In this document: positions 1-7,977 of the stretch, piece after piece
Layout: every line of letters begins with the position of its first letter
Numbering within the stretch: position 1 is the first letter of the stretch
Assembly (NCBI GenBank): GCA_947255165.1
Contig: CAMYFZ010000001.1
Location: 1-64,000, forward strand
Length of the DNA: 64,000 bases
Direction: 5' to 3'
Source of the DNA: an uncultured Varibaculum sp.
Lineage (GTDB): Bacteria > Actinomycetota > Actinomycetes > Actinomycetales > Actinomycetaceae
Notes under the pieces: model-generated
Seen by the model: the letters and a program-made list of their open reading frames with translations, nothing else
Databases searched by the model: none
What the model was told of the DNA's origin: nothing
Position numbers and translations under genes: made by a program

Positions 1-46
1 AGATCCTGAGATGTCTCGTGGGCTCGGAGATGTGTATAAGAGACAG
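1..46 (+). other. Illumina Nextera adapter and i7 index (contamination)
   Basis: Bases 13-46 match the Nextera Read 2 transposase adapter: GTCTCGTGGGCTCGG at 13-27, followed by the 19-base mosaic end AGATGTGTATAAGAGACAG at 28-46. Bases 1-4 (AGAT) fit the tail of the P7 primer. Bases 5-12 (CCTGAGAT) fit the 8-base i7 index slot and match, from memory, the N715 index. Translating this stretch gives the artefactual peptide [12 protein letters not shown], a known database contaminant. It is untrimmed library sequence, and genomic DNA starts at 47. Confidence 0.97.
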
Positions 47-271
47 GGACATGACTCTTTCAGTGTGGAGCGCCTGATCAAGTCCAATAACGGTCAGGTT
101 TTAACTCTGGGGCAGCGCGTGATCGGCATTGAACTAGCGCGGCGCCTGGTTAATGAATGGCTAGGTTACGAGTTTGACCCCCAGTCCAACTCGGCGCGTA
201 AAGTCCAGTTAATCTGCGACTACGAAGTACCGGAGACCGACGGGGAAACCACTCCTGGTTCCTGCGGATAA
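47..271 (+). CDS. RpiB/LacAB-type sugar-phosphate isomerase, C-terminal fragment
   Basis: Only about 74 C-terminal residues remain, because the reading frame runs in from adapter sequence at the contig edge. The visible segment ([11 protein letters not shown], then [22 protein letters not shown]) is typical of the C-terminal half of the RpiB/LacA/LacB family. These enzymes interconvert aldose and ketose phosphates, for example ribose-5-phosphate/ribulose-5-phosphate or D-erythrulose-4-phosphate/erythrose-4-phosphate. Its place at the head of a kinase/AraD operon suggests it isomerises a phosphorylated intermediate of that pathway. The exact substrate cannot be read from the fragment. The gene is truncated by assembly; there is no sign of pseudogenisation. 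Confidence 0.8.
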   Translation, partial: GHDSFSVERLIKSNNGQVLTLGQRVIGIELARRLVNEWLGYEFDPQSNSARKVQLICDYEVPETDGETTPGSCG

Positions 272-326
272 CCAGTACTTCAGTAAAATGTCGGCTGAAG
301 TGAGTGCTTGAGTCGAACTTTGAAAA

Positions 327-346
327 GTTTGGCAATGTTGCCAAAC
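327..346 (+). promoter_or_regulatory. Perfect 20-base palindrome upstream of membrane protein gene
   Basis: GTTTGGCAATGTTGCCAAAC is a near-perfect inverted repeat with 9-base arms around TG. It lies between the RpiB-type fragment and the membrane protein, 26 bases before the proposed start codon. It could be an operator for a sugar regulator (LacI-type sites are of this size) or an intercistronic RNA hairpin. No regulator gene is present in the window to support either reading. Confidence 0.5.
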
Positions 347-372
347 GCTATCTAAATAAAGGTATTAAAAAT

Positions 373-1407
373 ATGATCGAAACAATACAAATGGCGGCAA
401 GTGCCAGCGACTTTGTAAACTCGTTTGGTCCCTCAGCCGGATTTTCACTGTTTTGGGCAATCTGCGCCATTGGCGGTGGAATCATCGGGGCTGCGATCGG
501 CGGTAACTGGGCCTTCGTAATGACCGGTTTCTCGGTATTTCTGGGCTTCGCGGTAGCTGCTAGCACGGGAAGCGATATTGTCCTTAACTACATGGCATTC
601 GGGCCGGTATTTGGTCCCCACATTTGCTTCGCAGGTGGAGCTGCAGCCCATGCTTACGCCGGTAAACTTGGCCTAAACGGAGAGAAAAAGGGCAAGGATA
701 TTGATACCTCGCCTGCCGGGTTTGGTAATCCCACCATGCTCTGGATCGGTGCAATCTTCGGCTTGGGCGGCTACCTATTAGAACGCTGCATCCGCTTGAT
801 TCCTTGGTTTGGTCACAACACCGACACCGTGGCATTAACGGTTCTGATATCTGGTTTGCTAGTCCGCCTGATCTTCGGTAAGACCGGAATCTTTAACTGG
901 ACTTCGCAGCTCACCGATAAGGAATGCTGGCTGCGCTGGCAGGAAAAGCCCTCCCAGTGGTTAACCATCGGGATAGGAGCTTCGATATTTGCCGGGGGAC
1001 TAGCTTTAAGCGTTGCCCACCTACTCCCCTACCTGAGCCCAGACATCGAGAAAGCGTTGCTTGGAAATGCTCAGGCTCTGCCCTTCGGTATTTCTGCCAT
1101 CACCATTTTGATGCTGATTCTCGGCTTCAAGATTCCCGTCACCCACCACATTACGATTACCGCTGGTCTAGCGGCCATGGTTTGGTTCCCAATTTTAGGA
1201 AACAGCCTGTATTTGGCGCTGCTAGCCTCCGTAGTATTTGGAGTGATGGCTGCGGGCTTGGCCGAATTTGCGCAAAGGCTGATGTACGCCCGGGGCGATA
1301 CTCATATTGACCCCCCGGCAGCTGCTATTTGGCTCTCCCACACCGTGGTTAAGGGTTCGGCTCTGCTGGTAGTTGCCGCTGGCCTGGTACCGGCACCGCA
1401 GGTCTAA
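373..1407 (+). CDS. Multi-pass membrane protein, candidate sugar/polyol permease
   Basis: I do not recognise this family. The 344-residue product is strongly hydrophobic, with roughly eight to nine membrane segments, for example around residues 24-45, 50-75, 125-145, 155-170, 200-225, 245-265, 272-305 and 325-340. One soluble loop near residues 100-115 is lysine- and glycine-rich. I chose the ATG at 373 because AAAGG lies about 10 bases upstream; an upstream in-frame TTG-type start near 304 has no ribosome site. It sits between an RpiB-type isomerase and an AraL-like phosphatase in a catabolic operon with no other transporter visible, so sugar or sugar-alcohol uptake is a reasonable inference. 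It is not a recognisable MFS, ABC or PTS component. Confidence 0.75.
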   Translation: MIETIQMAASASDFVNSFGPSAGFSLFWAICAIGGGIIGAAIGGNWAFVMTGFSVFLGFAVAASTGSDIVLNYMAFGPVFGPHICFAGGAAAHAYAGKLGLNGEKKGKDIDTSPAGFGNPTMLWIGAIFGLGGYLLERCIRLIPWFGHNTDTVALTVLISGLLVRLIFGKTGIFNWTSQLTDKECWLRWQEKPSQWLTIGIGASIFAGGLALSVAHLLPYLSPDIEKALLGNAQALPFGISAITILMLILGFKIPVTHHITITAGLAAMVWFPILGNSLYLALLASVVFGVMAAGLAEFAQRLMYARGDTHIDPPAAAIWLSHTVVKGSALLVVAAGLVPAPQV

Positions 1408-1421
1408 AATATAACTAAATG

Positions 1422-1455
1422 TTGGGGTGGAAAGCAGTTTTGCTTTCCACCCCAA
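1422..1455 (+). terminator. Intercistronic hairpin, 15-bp perfect stem
   Basis: Arms at 1422-1436 and 1441-1455 are exactly complementary around a four-base loop (GTTT), starting 14 bases after the membrane protein stop codon. No U-tract follows. It could be an actinobacterial U-less terminator giving partial read-through, or a stabilising or processing hairpin that sets different mRNA levels for the membrane protein and the enzymes downstream. A GTG inside the left arm (1427) extends the next reading frame but is not a credible start. Confidence 0.7.
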
Positions 1456-1483
1456 CCCCAATAAATACTGGAGAGGAAAACAA

Positions 1484-2344
1484 TTGGAAACAGGAAATGC
1501 TTTAAGGTTCCCCACTGAGTTCTATGATGCCTATATTTTCGATATGGATGGCACCATCTATCTGGGAGACCACCTATTACCCGGGGCTAAAAGACTAATC
1601 GAGGAACTGCGGCGTCGCGAGATTCCGGTACGTTTCCTGTCGAATAATCCCACCAAAGACCCCCATCTTTATGTAGACAAACTAGAGGGATTGGATATTC
1701 CCACTCCCCTAGAAGACATTGCCAACACCGTAGTCACTATGACCCGTTGGCTCAAAGATCACCACGCTGATAAGACCGTTTTTCCGATTGCGGAACAACC
1801 TTTGATTGATGCCCTGCATGACGCGGGCATCAAGATCAGTGATGATCCCAAAGAAATCGATATCGTCATCGCTTCGTATGACCGTACTTTTGACTATCGC
1901 AAGCTGCAGATAGCTTTCGATGCCATCTGGTTCCATAACCGCGCTATTCTGGTCGCTACTAACCCGGATCGTTACTGCCCCTTCCCCGGAGGGCGCGGAG
2001 AGCCAGACTGTGCTGCGATTATTGCCGCCATTGAAGCCTGCACTCAGACCAAGTGCCAGGTTATTACCGGCAAACCGGAGCCCGTAATGCTCGAGGTAGC
2101 GATTGAAGGTCTAGACGTTAACCCCCGGCACTGCATGATGGTGGGCGACCGGCTTTACACTGATATCGAAATGGCCAAGAAAACTGGAATGTTTTCCGCG
2201 ATGCCCCTTACCGGAGACTCCACTGCCAAAGAGGCTTTGGCGCTGCCCAAGGAGCATCAACCCGACTTTATACTCGATCGTGTTGACCGTCTGATTCCCG
2301 CTGCAGTATGGGAAGAAAACGGTTGGACCGCAGAAGATGACTAA
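1484..2344 (+). CDS. AraL-like HAD-IIA sugar phosphatase
   Basis: The 286-residue protein has the HAD phosphatase motifs in order: the DMDGT nucleophile loop near residues 18-22, SNN near 52-54, the GKPEP lysine segment near 195-200, and GDRLYTD near 222-228. The layout is that of the NagD/AraL (HAD-IIA, C2 cap) subfamily, which dephosphorylates sugar phosphates and related metabolites. In Bacillus subtilis AraL lies in the arabinose operon and is thought to limit sugar-phosphate toxicity; a similar job is inferred here. I take the TTG at 1484 as start because GGAGAGG lies 7 bases upstream, whereas the longer GTG frame begins inside a hairpin. Close to the next gene and co-directional. Confidence 0.85.
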   Translation: METGNALRFPTEFYDAYIFDMDGTIYLGDHLLPGAKRLIEELRRREIPVRFLSNNPTKDPHLYVDKLEGLDIPTPLEDIANTVVTMTRWLKDHHADKTVFPIAEQPLIDALHDAGIKISDDPKEIDIVIASYDRTFDYRKLQIAFDAIWFHNRAILVATNPDRYCPFPGGRGEPDCAAIIAAIEACTQTKCQVITGKPEPVMLEVAIEGLDVNPRHCMMVGDRLYTDIEMAKKTGMFSAMPLTGDSTAKEALALPKEHQPDFILDRVDRLIPAAVWEENGWTAEDD

Positions 2345-2450
2345 AACTAAATAAAACTGCTGAGCACCCTCAAAAATATTGAAATGCGCTCACTGCTGCG
2401 CGCAAAAGTCGCCGACAACGATGCCGGCGCAAAATTCAAGGAGAAAACAA

Positions 2451-4022
2451 ATGGTAGCACCCGGTTATGAAGGTCCTTACCTATTGGGAATCGACTACGG
2501 CACCGAATCTTGCCGGGCCGCAATTTTCGATCTGCGGGGCACTCCGATTGGCTTTGCCGCCACCGGATACCCCACCCATCACCCTCACCCCGGTTGGGCG
2601 GAACAAGATCCCTCCGACTGGTGGGAAGCGCTGGTAGCTTCGGTGAGAAAAGTCCTAGACCAGACTGGTGTTCCCGCCCGTCATATTGCAGGTATCAGCT
2701 ATGATGCCACCACGATGACCGTGGTTCCCATCAATAAGGAAGGCAAAGAAATTCGCCGGGCCATTATGTGGATGGACGTGCGCGCCACCAAACAGATGGA
2801 ACGGGTCATCGATATGGATCACTGGGCCCGCTTGTACAACGGGGGAAAGACCACTCCCCCAACTGCCGAATGGTATCCCTTCAAAGTTGCCTGGCTAAAA
2901 GAAAATGAGCCCGAAATTTTCAAAGAAGCCTACCGGATCGTAGATGCTCCCGACTGGCTAACCTATCGCCTGACCGGTGAATGGACCATTAACATCAACT
3001 CCGCCTCTATGCGGATGAACTACAACCGCGACTATGGCGGGTGGCCGGTAGATTACTATGAGGCAATCGGGGCCGGCGATGCCTTTGAGAAGATGCCGGA
3101 GCGGGTTGAAGACCTAGGGGTTCCCCTAGGTGGCTTGCTCCCCTCGGTGGCGCAGGAACTCGGTCTTTTGCCGGGTACTCCGGTCGCTCAGGGCTGTGCA
3201 GATGCTTGGGCCGGACAGATCGGCTTGGGTGCGGTAAAACCGGGACGAGTATCTCTTACCACCGGATCCTCCCACGTTATTGCCGGTCAGTCTGATAAGC
3301 CGGTTTATGGTAACGGCTTTATGGGCTCCTACACTGACGGGGTTATCCCCGGACAATACACCTTGGAAGGGTCCCTGGTTTCCTCTGGTTCTGTCCTGAA
3401 ATGGTTTAAGGAAGGTTTTTGTGAGCATCTGGTAAGAAGTGCCGAAGTCGTAGGGGTCAACCCCTACGAGATCCTGGATCGCAAGTGCGAAAACATTGGA
3501 CCTGGCTCTGACGGCTTGATTATTAACGAGTACTTCCAGGGCAACCGCACACCCTACACCGACTCTAAGGCGCGGGGAATTATGTGGGGTCTCTCGCTGT
3601 CGCACACCCCGCTGCACGTTTACCATGCAATTATGGAGGCAGTAGCTTTCGGTACTGCCTATAACTTCAAGAAGATGGAAGATGCCGGATTTAGGTTCGA
3701 TCAGGTAACTGTGTGCGGTGGGGCTACCAAGTCGCCGCTGTGGATGCAGATGCACGCCGATGTCTCCGGAAAGCCCTTAGTAAGGACGGAAGTTGGAGAT
3801 GCAGTAGTGCTCGGTACCTGTATTCTAGCGGCAGTCGGATCTGGCCAATATGCCAATATCCAAGAGGCGGCCGCCAATATGGTGCACGAAACCGAGCGGA
3901 TCGAACCCAACCCGGAAACCCACGAGGAATATCAGTTCTACCTGCAAAAATACATGGAAAGCTATCCAGCGATGCAGGATCTTACCCATCAGCTAGTCGA
4001 CCACGTGGCCGCCGGCGAATAA
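2451..4022 (+). CDS. FGGY-family carbohydrate kinase (ribulokinase-like)
   Basis: The 523-residue product has the FGGY N-terminal ATPase loop (GIDYGTESCRAAIFD, residues about 11-25), a central GCADAW segment holding the likely catalytic Asp, TTGSS, and the C-terminal CGGATKSPLWMQMHAD signature near residue 425. It phosphorylates a sugar or polyol, probably a ketopentose or tetrulose, using ATP. The ATG at 2451 has AAGGAG 7 bases upstream; the frame is open for 72 more bases, but that part is not conserved-looking. It is clearly different from the AraB two genes downstream, so the operon encodes two kinases with probably different substrates. The substrate cannot be assigned from sequence alone. 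Confidence 0.85.
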   Translation: MVAPGYEGPYLLGIDYGTESCRAAIFDLRGTPIGFAATGYPTHHPHPGWAEQDPSDWWEALVASVRKVLDQTGVPARHIAGISYDATTMTVVPINKEGKEIRRAIMWMDVRATKQMERVIDMDHWARLYNGGKTTPPTAEWYPFKVAWLKENEPEIFKEAYRIVDAPDWLTYRLTGEWTININSASMRMNYNRDYGGWPVDYYEAIGAGDAFEKMPERVEDLGVPLGGLLPSVAQELGLLPGTPVAQGCADAWAGQIGLGAVKPGRVSLTTGSSHVIAGQSDKPVYGNGFMGSYTDGVIPGQYTLEGSLVSSGSVLKWFKEGFCEHLVRSAEVVGVNPYEILDRKCENIGPGSDGLIINEYFQGNRTPYTDSKARGIMWGLSLSHTPLHVYHAIMEAVAFGTAYNFKKMEDAGFRFDQVTVCGGATKSPLWMQMHADVSGKPLVRTEVGDAVVLGTCILAAVGSGQYANIQEAAANMVHETERIEPNPETHEEYQFYLQKYMESYPAMQDLTHQLVDHVAAGE

Positions 4023-4049
4023 TCCTAGAAAATAAAGAAAGAAGTATAA

Positions 4050-5411
4050 ATGACAAACGAATTGATCGCGAAAGCACTAGAGACTGCTAGCGACACTAAA
4101 GATATTGAGTTCGGCGTTGGGGTACTAAAGAAAACTGGCCCGCTTTTTGCCCGCCTTTTTCCTGGTAAAAAAGCCCTGGTAGTCGCAGATGAAAACACCT
4201 TCGAGGCAGCTGGAAAGGGAGTAGTAGATTCCCTGAAGGAAGCTGGGGTCCCGATGCACGAGCCCTATATTTTCCCAGGTAAACCTACTTTGTATGCGGG
4301 CTACGAGAACGTAATTAAAGTTCGGGAAGTACTAAAAGATCTCGATGACACGGTGATTTGTTCTATTGCGGCCGGTACCCTAAATGACCTGGCTAAACTA
4401 GCCAGCGGAGAGCTGGGGCGCCCCTATATGAACGTATGTACCGCTGCCTCGGTAGATGGATATGCTGCCTTTGGCGCTTCCATTACCAAGGATGGATTCA
4501 AGATTACCCGTGATTGCCCCGCCCCGGTTGGCTTGGTGGCTGATCTGGATGTAATCGCTGCTGCTCCGCAACGCCTAACCGCGACCGGTTACGGGGACCT
4601 GATTGAAAAGATCCCCGCGGGAGCCGACTGGCTGCTGGCCGATCGCCTCGGGGTCGAAGCCGTAGATGACTACACCTGGTCCCTAGTACAAGGACCGCTA
4701 CGGGGAGCCCTATCCGATCCGGAAGGTGCTGCCAAGGGTGATCGTGATGCCATCGAAGGGCTGGCTGAAGGCAATATTATGTCCGGGCTCGCCATGCAGG
4801 CCCTATCATCTTCTCGCCCCGCCTCGGGTGCCGGTCACCAGTTCTCCCACACCTGGGAAATGGAAGGACACGGCCTCGACTGGGAGCCGCCGCTATCGCA
4901 CGGTTTCAAAGTGGGAGTCGGCACAGTAGCCTCCTTGGCGATTTGGGAAGAGTTCTTGGCAATGGATATTCCTAACCTGGACATTGACGAGATTGTTGCC
5001 AATGCCCCCAGTGAAGCGGATGTCTTGGCGAAGGTCGAAGAGCTAATCATTCCGAATATTCAGGATGAAGCGAAGAAGCACACTCTAAATAAGCATTTAG
5101 AGGGAGAAGCCCTGCGCAAACGCCTGGAACTGCTGAAGGAAAAATGGAGTGATATTAAAGAGGTTTGCTCTAAGCAGCTGATCTCTCCGGAGAAAGCGCA
5201 AGAAGACCTGCGTAAGGCCGGCGCCCCCTACCACCCCGAGATGATCAAGATTGATTGGGATCGTTTCCGCAAGACCCACCGCCAGGCGCAGATGATTCGT
5301 TCGCGCTACACGGTGTTGGACATCCTGATGGATCTTAACGCTCTCGACCAGGTAATCGATCATCTGTTTAGCCCGGAAGGATTCTGGGGTAAGCATCGGC
5401 ACGCTAACTAG
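4050..5411 (+). CDS. araM: AraM-like glycerol-1-phosphate dehydrogenase family protein
   Basis: The 453-residue protein belongs to the iron-dependent dehydrogenase/dehydroquinate-synthase-like fold, AraM/EgsA branch. Visible landmarks are the nucleotide-binding AAGTLNDLAKL segment near residue 110, SVDGYAAFGAS near 132, GYGDLIEKIPAGADW near 175, and the metal ligands in GAGHQFSHTWE and LSHGFKVG near 257-285. B. subtilis AraM reduces dihydroxyacetone phosphate to sn-glycerol-1-phosphate and sits in the arabinose operon next to AraL. The same partners are present here. Whether this copy makes glycerol-1-phosphate or oxidises a sugar-alcohol phosphate is open. A purine-rich ribosome site precedes the ATG. 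Confidence 0.85.
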   Translation: MTNELIAKALETASDTKDIEFGVGVLKKTGPLFARLFPGKKALVVADENTFEAAGKGVVDSLKEAGVPMHEPYIFPGKPTLYAGYENVIKVREVLKDLDDTVICSIAAGTLNDLAKLASGELGRPYMNVCTAASVDGYAAFGASITKDGFKITRDCPAPVGLVADLDVIAAAPQRLTATGYGDLIEKIPAGADWLLADRLGVEAVDDYTWSLVQGPLRGALSDPEGAAKGDRDAIEGLAEGNIMSGLAMQALSSSRPASGAGHQFSHTWEMEGHGLDWEPPLSHGFKVGVGTVASLAIWEEFLAMDIPNLDIDEIVANAPSEADVLAKVEELIIPNIQDEAKKHTLNKHLEGEALRKRLELLKEKWSDIKEVCSKQLISPEKAQEDLRKAGAPYHPEMIKIDWDRFRKTHRQAQMIRSRYTVLDILMDLNALDQVIDHLFSPEGFWGKHRHAN

Positions 5412-5472
5412 GTAAATAGTTAGTTGTTAAATTTCAAGACTCTTCTAAATTCGCAAAGCAATGGAGCCTGCA

Positions 5473-7137
5473 ATGGAAAATAAATATGTAATCGGAATAG
5501 ATTTCGGTACCCTGTCCGGTCGCGCGGTAGTGGTGCGGGTAAGTGATGGGGAAGTATTAGCTTCCGCCGTCACCGAGTACGCCCACGGAGTTATGGATAC
5601 AACTCTAACCGCGGGCGACGGGCAGGCACTGCCTCCTGAATTCGCCCTGGAGGTCCCAGCTGACTATATAAAAGTGCTGGCCACTGCGGTTCCGCGGGCA
5701 GTCAAAGAATCCGGAGTAGATCCTAAGGATGTGGTGGCTATCGGTCTAGACACTACCTCCGCTTCCCTCGTCGTTACCGACAAAGAAGGCACCCCGCTTT
5801 GTGAAAAGGAAGAGTTTAAGAATAACCCGCACGCCTATATCAAGCTGTGGAAACACCACGGCGGCCAAGACCAGGCAGACCGGATCGTAGCACTGGCAAA
5901 AGAGCGCAACGAACCCTGGCTTGGCCGCTATGGCGGGGTGCTTTCTTCTGAACTGGCATTACCGAAAATGCTAGAGCTTTTCGAAAAAGCCCCCGAGGTA
6001 TACCAGGCAGCTGAATCAATTACCGATGTAATGGATTGGCTAACCTGGAAAATGACCGGGGTACACACCCAAACCGCTGGTGCCAGCGGCTACAAGCGGA
6101 TGTACCAGGACGGCAAGTATCCGGATAAAGCATATCTAGAGGCGCTAGCGCCCGGATTCGGCAACGTATTCGAAGAAAAGATGTCGGCACCGATCGCGCC
6201 GCTAGGATCCAAAGTTGGCGAGCTTACGGAAGAAGCTGCTTCCCTGATGGGACTAAATGCAGGGATCACCGTCTGCTCTGGCAATATTGATGCCCATGTG
6301 CATGCTGCTGGTGTGGGTGCTACCGAAAACGGGGTACTAACCGCAATCGCTGGTACCTCTACCTGTTTCGTGGTTTCTGCCCATAACTACGCAGACGTAC
6401 CGGGAACTTTCGGGGTAGTCGATGGCGGTATTGTCGATGGCGAATGGGGCTTTGAGGCTGGTCAAACCGCAGTAGGAGATATTTTCTCTTGGTTTACCAC
6501 CCAGTGTATCCCCCCCAGCTATCGTGAAGAGGCCCAGAAGCGGGGCATCAATATCCATGACCTGCTGACTGAAAAAGCCGCGGAACAAAGAATTGGGGAA
6601 CACGGCCTATTAGCTTTGGATTGGTGGAACGGTAACCGTTCTATTCTGGCCGATGCGCGCCTATCGGGGATGATGCTGGGGATGACCCTCACCACTACCC
6701 CCGAGGAAATGTATCGCGCACTGCTAGAATCCACTATTTTCGGGGCGAAGGTCATTATCGACAACTTCGTTGAACACGGGGTCGATATTAACGAGATCGT
6801 AGTAGCCGGAGGGCTCCTAAAGAATAAGTTGTACATGCAGATGTATGCCGATATCACCGGTCTGCCCATTTCTATCTCCGCCACTGACCAAGCGGGAGCT
6901 TTGGGCTCTGCGGTGTTTGCGGCGGTTGCCGATGGACAATATCCCGACATTTTCGCGGCTTCGGCGGCTATGGGCAAGAAGATTTCTCATGCCTACGAAC
7001 CGATCCCTGAAAATGTGGAAGCCTATCGCGAAATTTACGCAGCCTTCAAAGAAATGCACGACTTCTTCGGTCGGGGCGGAACGGAAGTAATGCGTACCTT
7101 GAAAGCGATTCGAGCGCGAGTACACCGCGCTAACTAA
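5473..7137 (+). CDS. araB: L-ribulokinase AraB
   Basis: The 554-residue FGGY kinase has the AraB hallmarks: GIDFGTLSGRAVVV at the N-terminus, DTTSAS near residue 97, HAYIKLWKHH near 120, catalytic GNIDAHVHAAG near 271, and AGGLLKNKLYMQMYADITG near 447. Ribulokinase phosphorylates L-ribulose (and often other ketopentoses) to ribulose-5-phosphate for AraD. Two in-frame ATGs are possible, at 5461 and 5473; the second has GGAG 6 bases upstream and gives the usual short N-terminus, so I prefer it. It is followed 10 bases later by araD. Confidence 0.92.
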   Translation: MENKYVIGIDFGTLSGRAVVVRVSDGEVLASAVTEYAHGVMDTTLTAGDGQALPPEFALEVPADYIKVLATAVPRAVKESGVDPKDVVAIGLDTTSASLVVTDKEGTPLCEKEEFKNNPHAYIKLWKHHGGQDQADRIVALAKERNEPWLGRYGGVLSSELALPKMLELFEKAPEVYQAAESITDVMDWLTWKMTGVHTQTAGASGYKRMYQDGKYPDKAYLEALAPGFGNVFEEKMSAPIAPLGSKVGELTEEAASLMGLNAGITVCSGNIDAHVHAAGVGATENGVLTAIAGTSTCFVVSAHNYADVPGTFGVVDGGIVDGEWGFEAGQTAVGDIFSWFTTQCIPPSYREEAQKRGINIHDLLTEKAAEQRIGEHGLLALDWWNGNRSILADARLSGMMLGMTLTTTPEEMYRALLESTIFGAKVIIDNFVEHGVDINEIVVAGGLLKNKLYMQMYADITGLPISISATDQAGALGSAVFAAVADGQYPDIFAASAAMGKKISHAYEPIPENVEAYREIYAAFKEMHDFFGRGGTEVMRTLKAIRARVHRAN

Positions 7138-7147
7138 AGGAGCATAT

Positions 7148-7858
7148 ATGCCTCATGTAAATGAACTGCCGGCCGAGATCCGCAAGCAGGTTGCAGCTAC
7201 CCGCGAAGTGGTTGCGGCTTTACACGCGGAACTGCCGGCTAACGAGCTGGTAGTTTGGACTGCTGGGAACGTTTCGCAGCGGGTGGAGGGTGCCGATTTA
7301 TTCGTAATCAAACCTTCGGGGGTACGTTACGATGAGCTATCGGCCGATACCATGGTGGTCTGCGATCTAGATGGTAACAAACTGGATGATGATACCTCCG
7401 GGGAGCTACAGCCTTCTTCGGACACTGCGGCTCACGCCTATGTTTATCGACATATGAGTGAAGTGGGAGGGGTAGTGCATACCCACTCCCCCTATGCCAC
7501 GGCATTTGCTGCCGTGCAACAGCCGGTCCCCTGCGTGCTAACCATGATGGGAGACGAGTTCGGTGGCGAAGTACCGATCGGACCATTCGCGATAATCGGG
7601 GATGACTCCATTGGACGCGGAATCGTGGAAACCTTGAAAGATTCCCGCTCCCCCGCAGTGTTAATGGCAAATCATGGGCCGTTTACTATCGGCAAGGACG
7701 CTAAAGCCGCGGTGAAAGCCGCGGTAATGGTAGAGGAAGTAGCCAAGACGGTAGCAATCGCCCGCACCCTCGGGGAGTTGTGCCCGATTGAATCTAGACA
7801 TATAGATTCGCTATACGAGCGTTATCAAAACGTATACGGGCAACCTCCGGTTAAATAA
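7148..7858 (+). CDS. araD: L-ribulose-5-phosphate 4-epimerase AraD
   Basis: The 236-residue class II aldolase/epimerase converts L-ribulose-5-phosphate to D-xylulose-5-phosphate. It shows the substrate loop TAGNVSQR near residue 38, SSDTAAHAYVYRH near 84, the zinc histidines in VHTHSPYAT near 109-111 and in ANHGPFT near 177, and normal family length. AAAGGAG sits just before the ATG and overlaps the end of araB, so the two are translated together. It closes the operon and is followed by a strong hairpin. AraA (arabinose isomerase) is not in the window; it may lie beyond the contig end or be absent. Confidence 0.92.
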   Translation: MPHVNELPAEIRKQVAATREVVAALHAELPANELVVWTAGNVSQRVEGADLFVIKPSGVRYDELSADTMVVCDLDGNKLDDDTSGELQPSSDTAAHAYVYRHMSEVGGVVHTHSPYATAFAAVQQPVPCVLTMMGDEFGGEVPIGPFAIIGDDSIGRGIVETLKDSRSPAVLMANHGPFTIGKDAKAAVKAAVMVEEVAKTVAIARTLGELCPIESRHIDSLYERYQNVYGQPPVK

Positions 7859-7869
7859 AACTAAGTTTC

Positions 7870-7911
7870 GCCGGTGGGCAAAAGAGCACCTTAGCTTTTT
7901 TGCCCACCGGC
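7870..7911 (+). terminator. Terminator after araD
   Basis: Arms GCCGGTGGGCAAAA (7870-7883) and TTTTGCCCACCGGC (7898-7911) pair perfectly over 14 bases with a 14-base loop, 12 bases after the araD stop. The A/T base pairs at the top supply a short U-run within the stem. Confidence 0.8.
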
Positions 7912-7916
7912 TGAGC

Positions 7917-7925
7917 TGTTACAAT
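7917..7925 (+). promoter_or_regulatory. Extended -10 promoter for rbpA
   Basis: TGTTACAAT reads as an extended -10 element (TG, one base, TACAAT) 52 bases before the rbpA start codon. No convincing -35 hexamer is visible at the usual spacing; that region is occupied by the araD terminator stem. Confidence 0.5.
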
Positions 7926-7977
7926 AGGGCGGTATTTGCTGAGTTTTTAGGACGGGCATCAAAGAGAGGTTTTAACT

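Noticed and set aside
11..46. Start of a gene beginning [12 protein letters not shown]
   Set aside because: This peptide is translated Nextera adapter, not genomic coding sequence.
2345..2450. N-terminal extension of the FGGY kinase
   Set aside because: The extra residues are Cys-rich and unlike the family; AAGGAG directly before ATG 2451 decides the start.
3126..3755. Long antisense frame inside the FGGY kinase gene
   Set aside because: Codon-shadow frame opposite a well-conserved kinase; no ribosome site and no recognisable domain.
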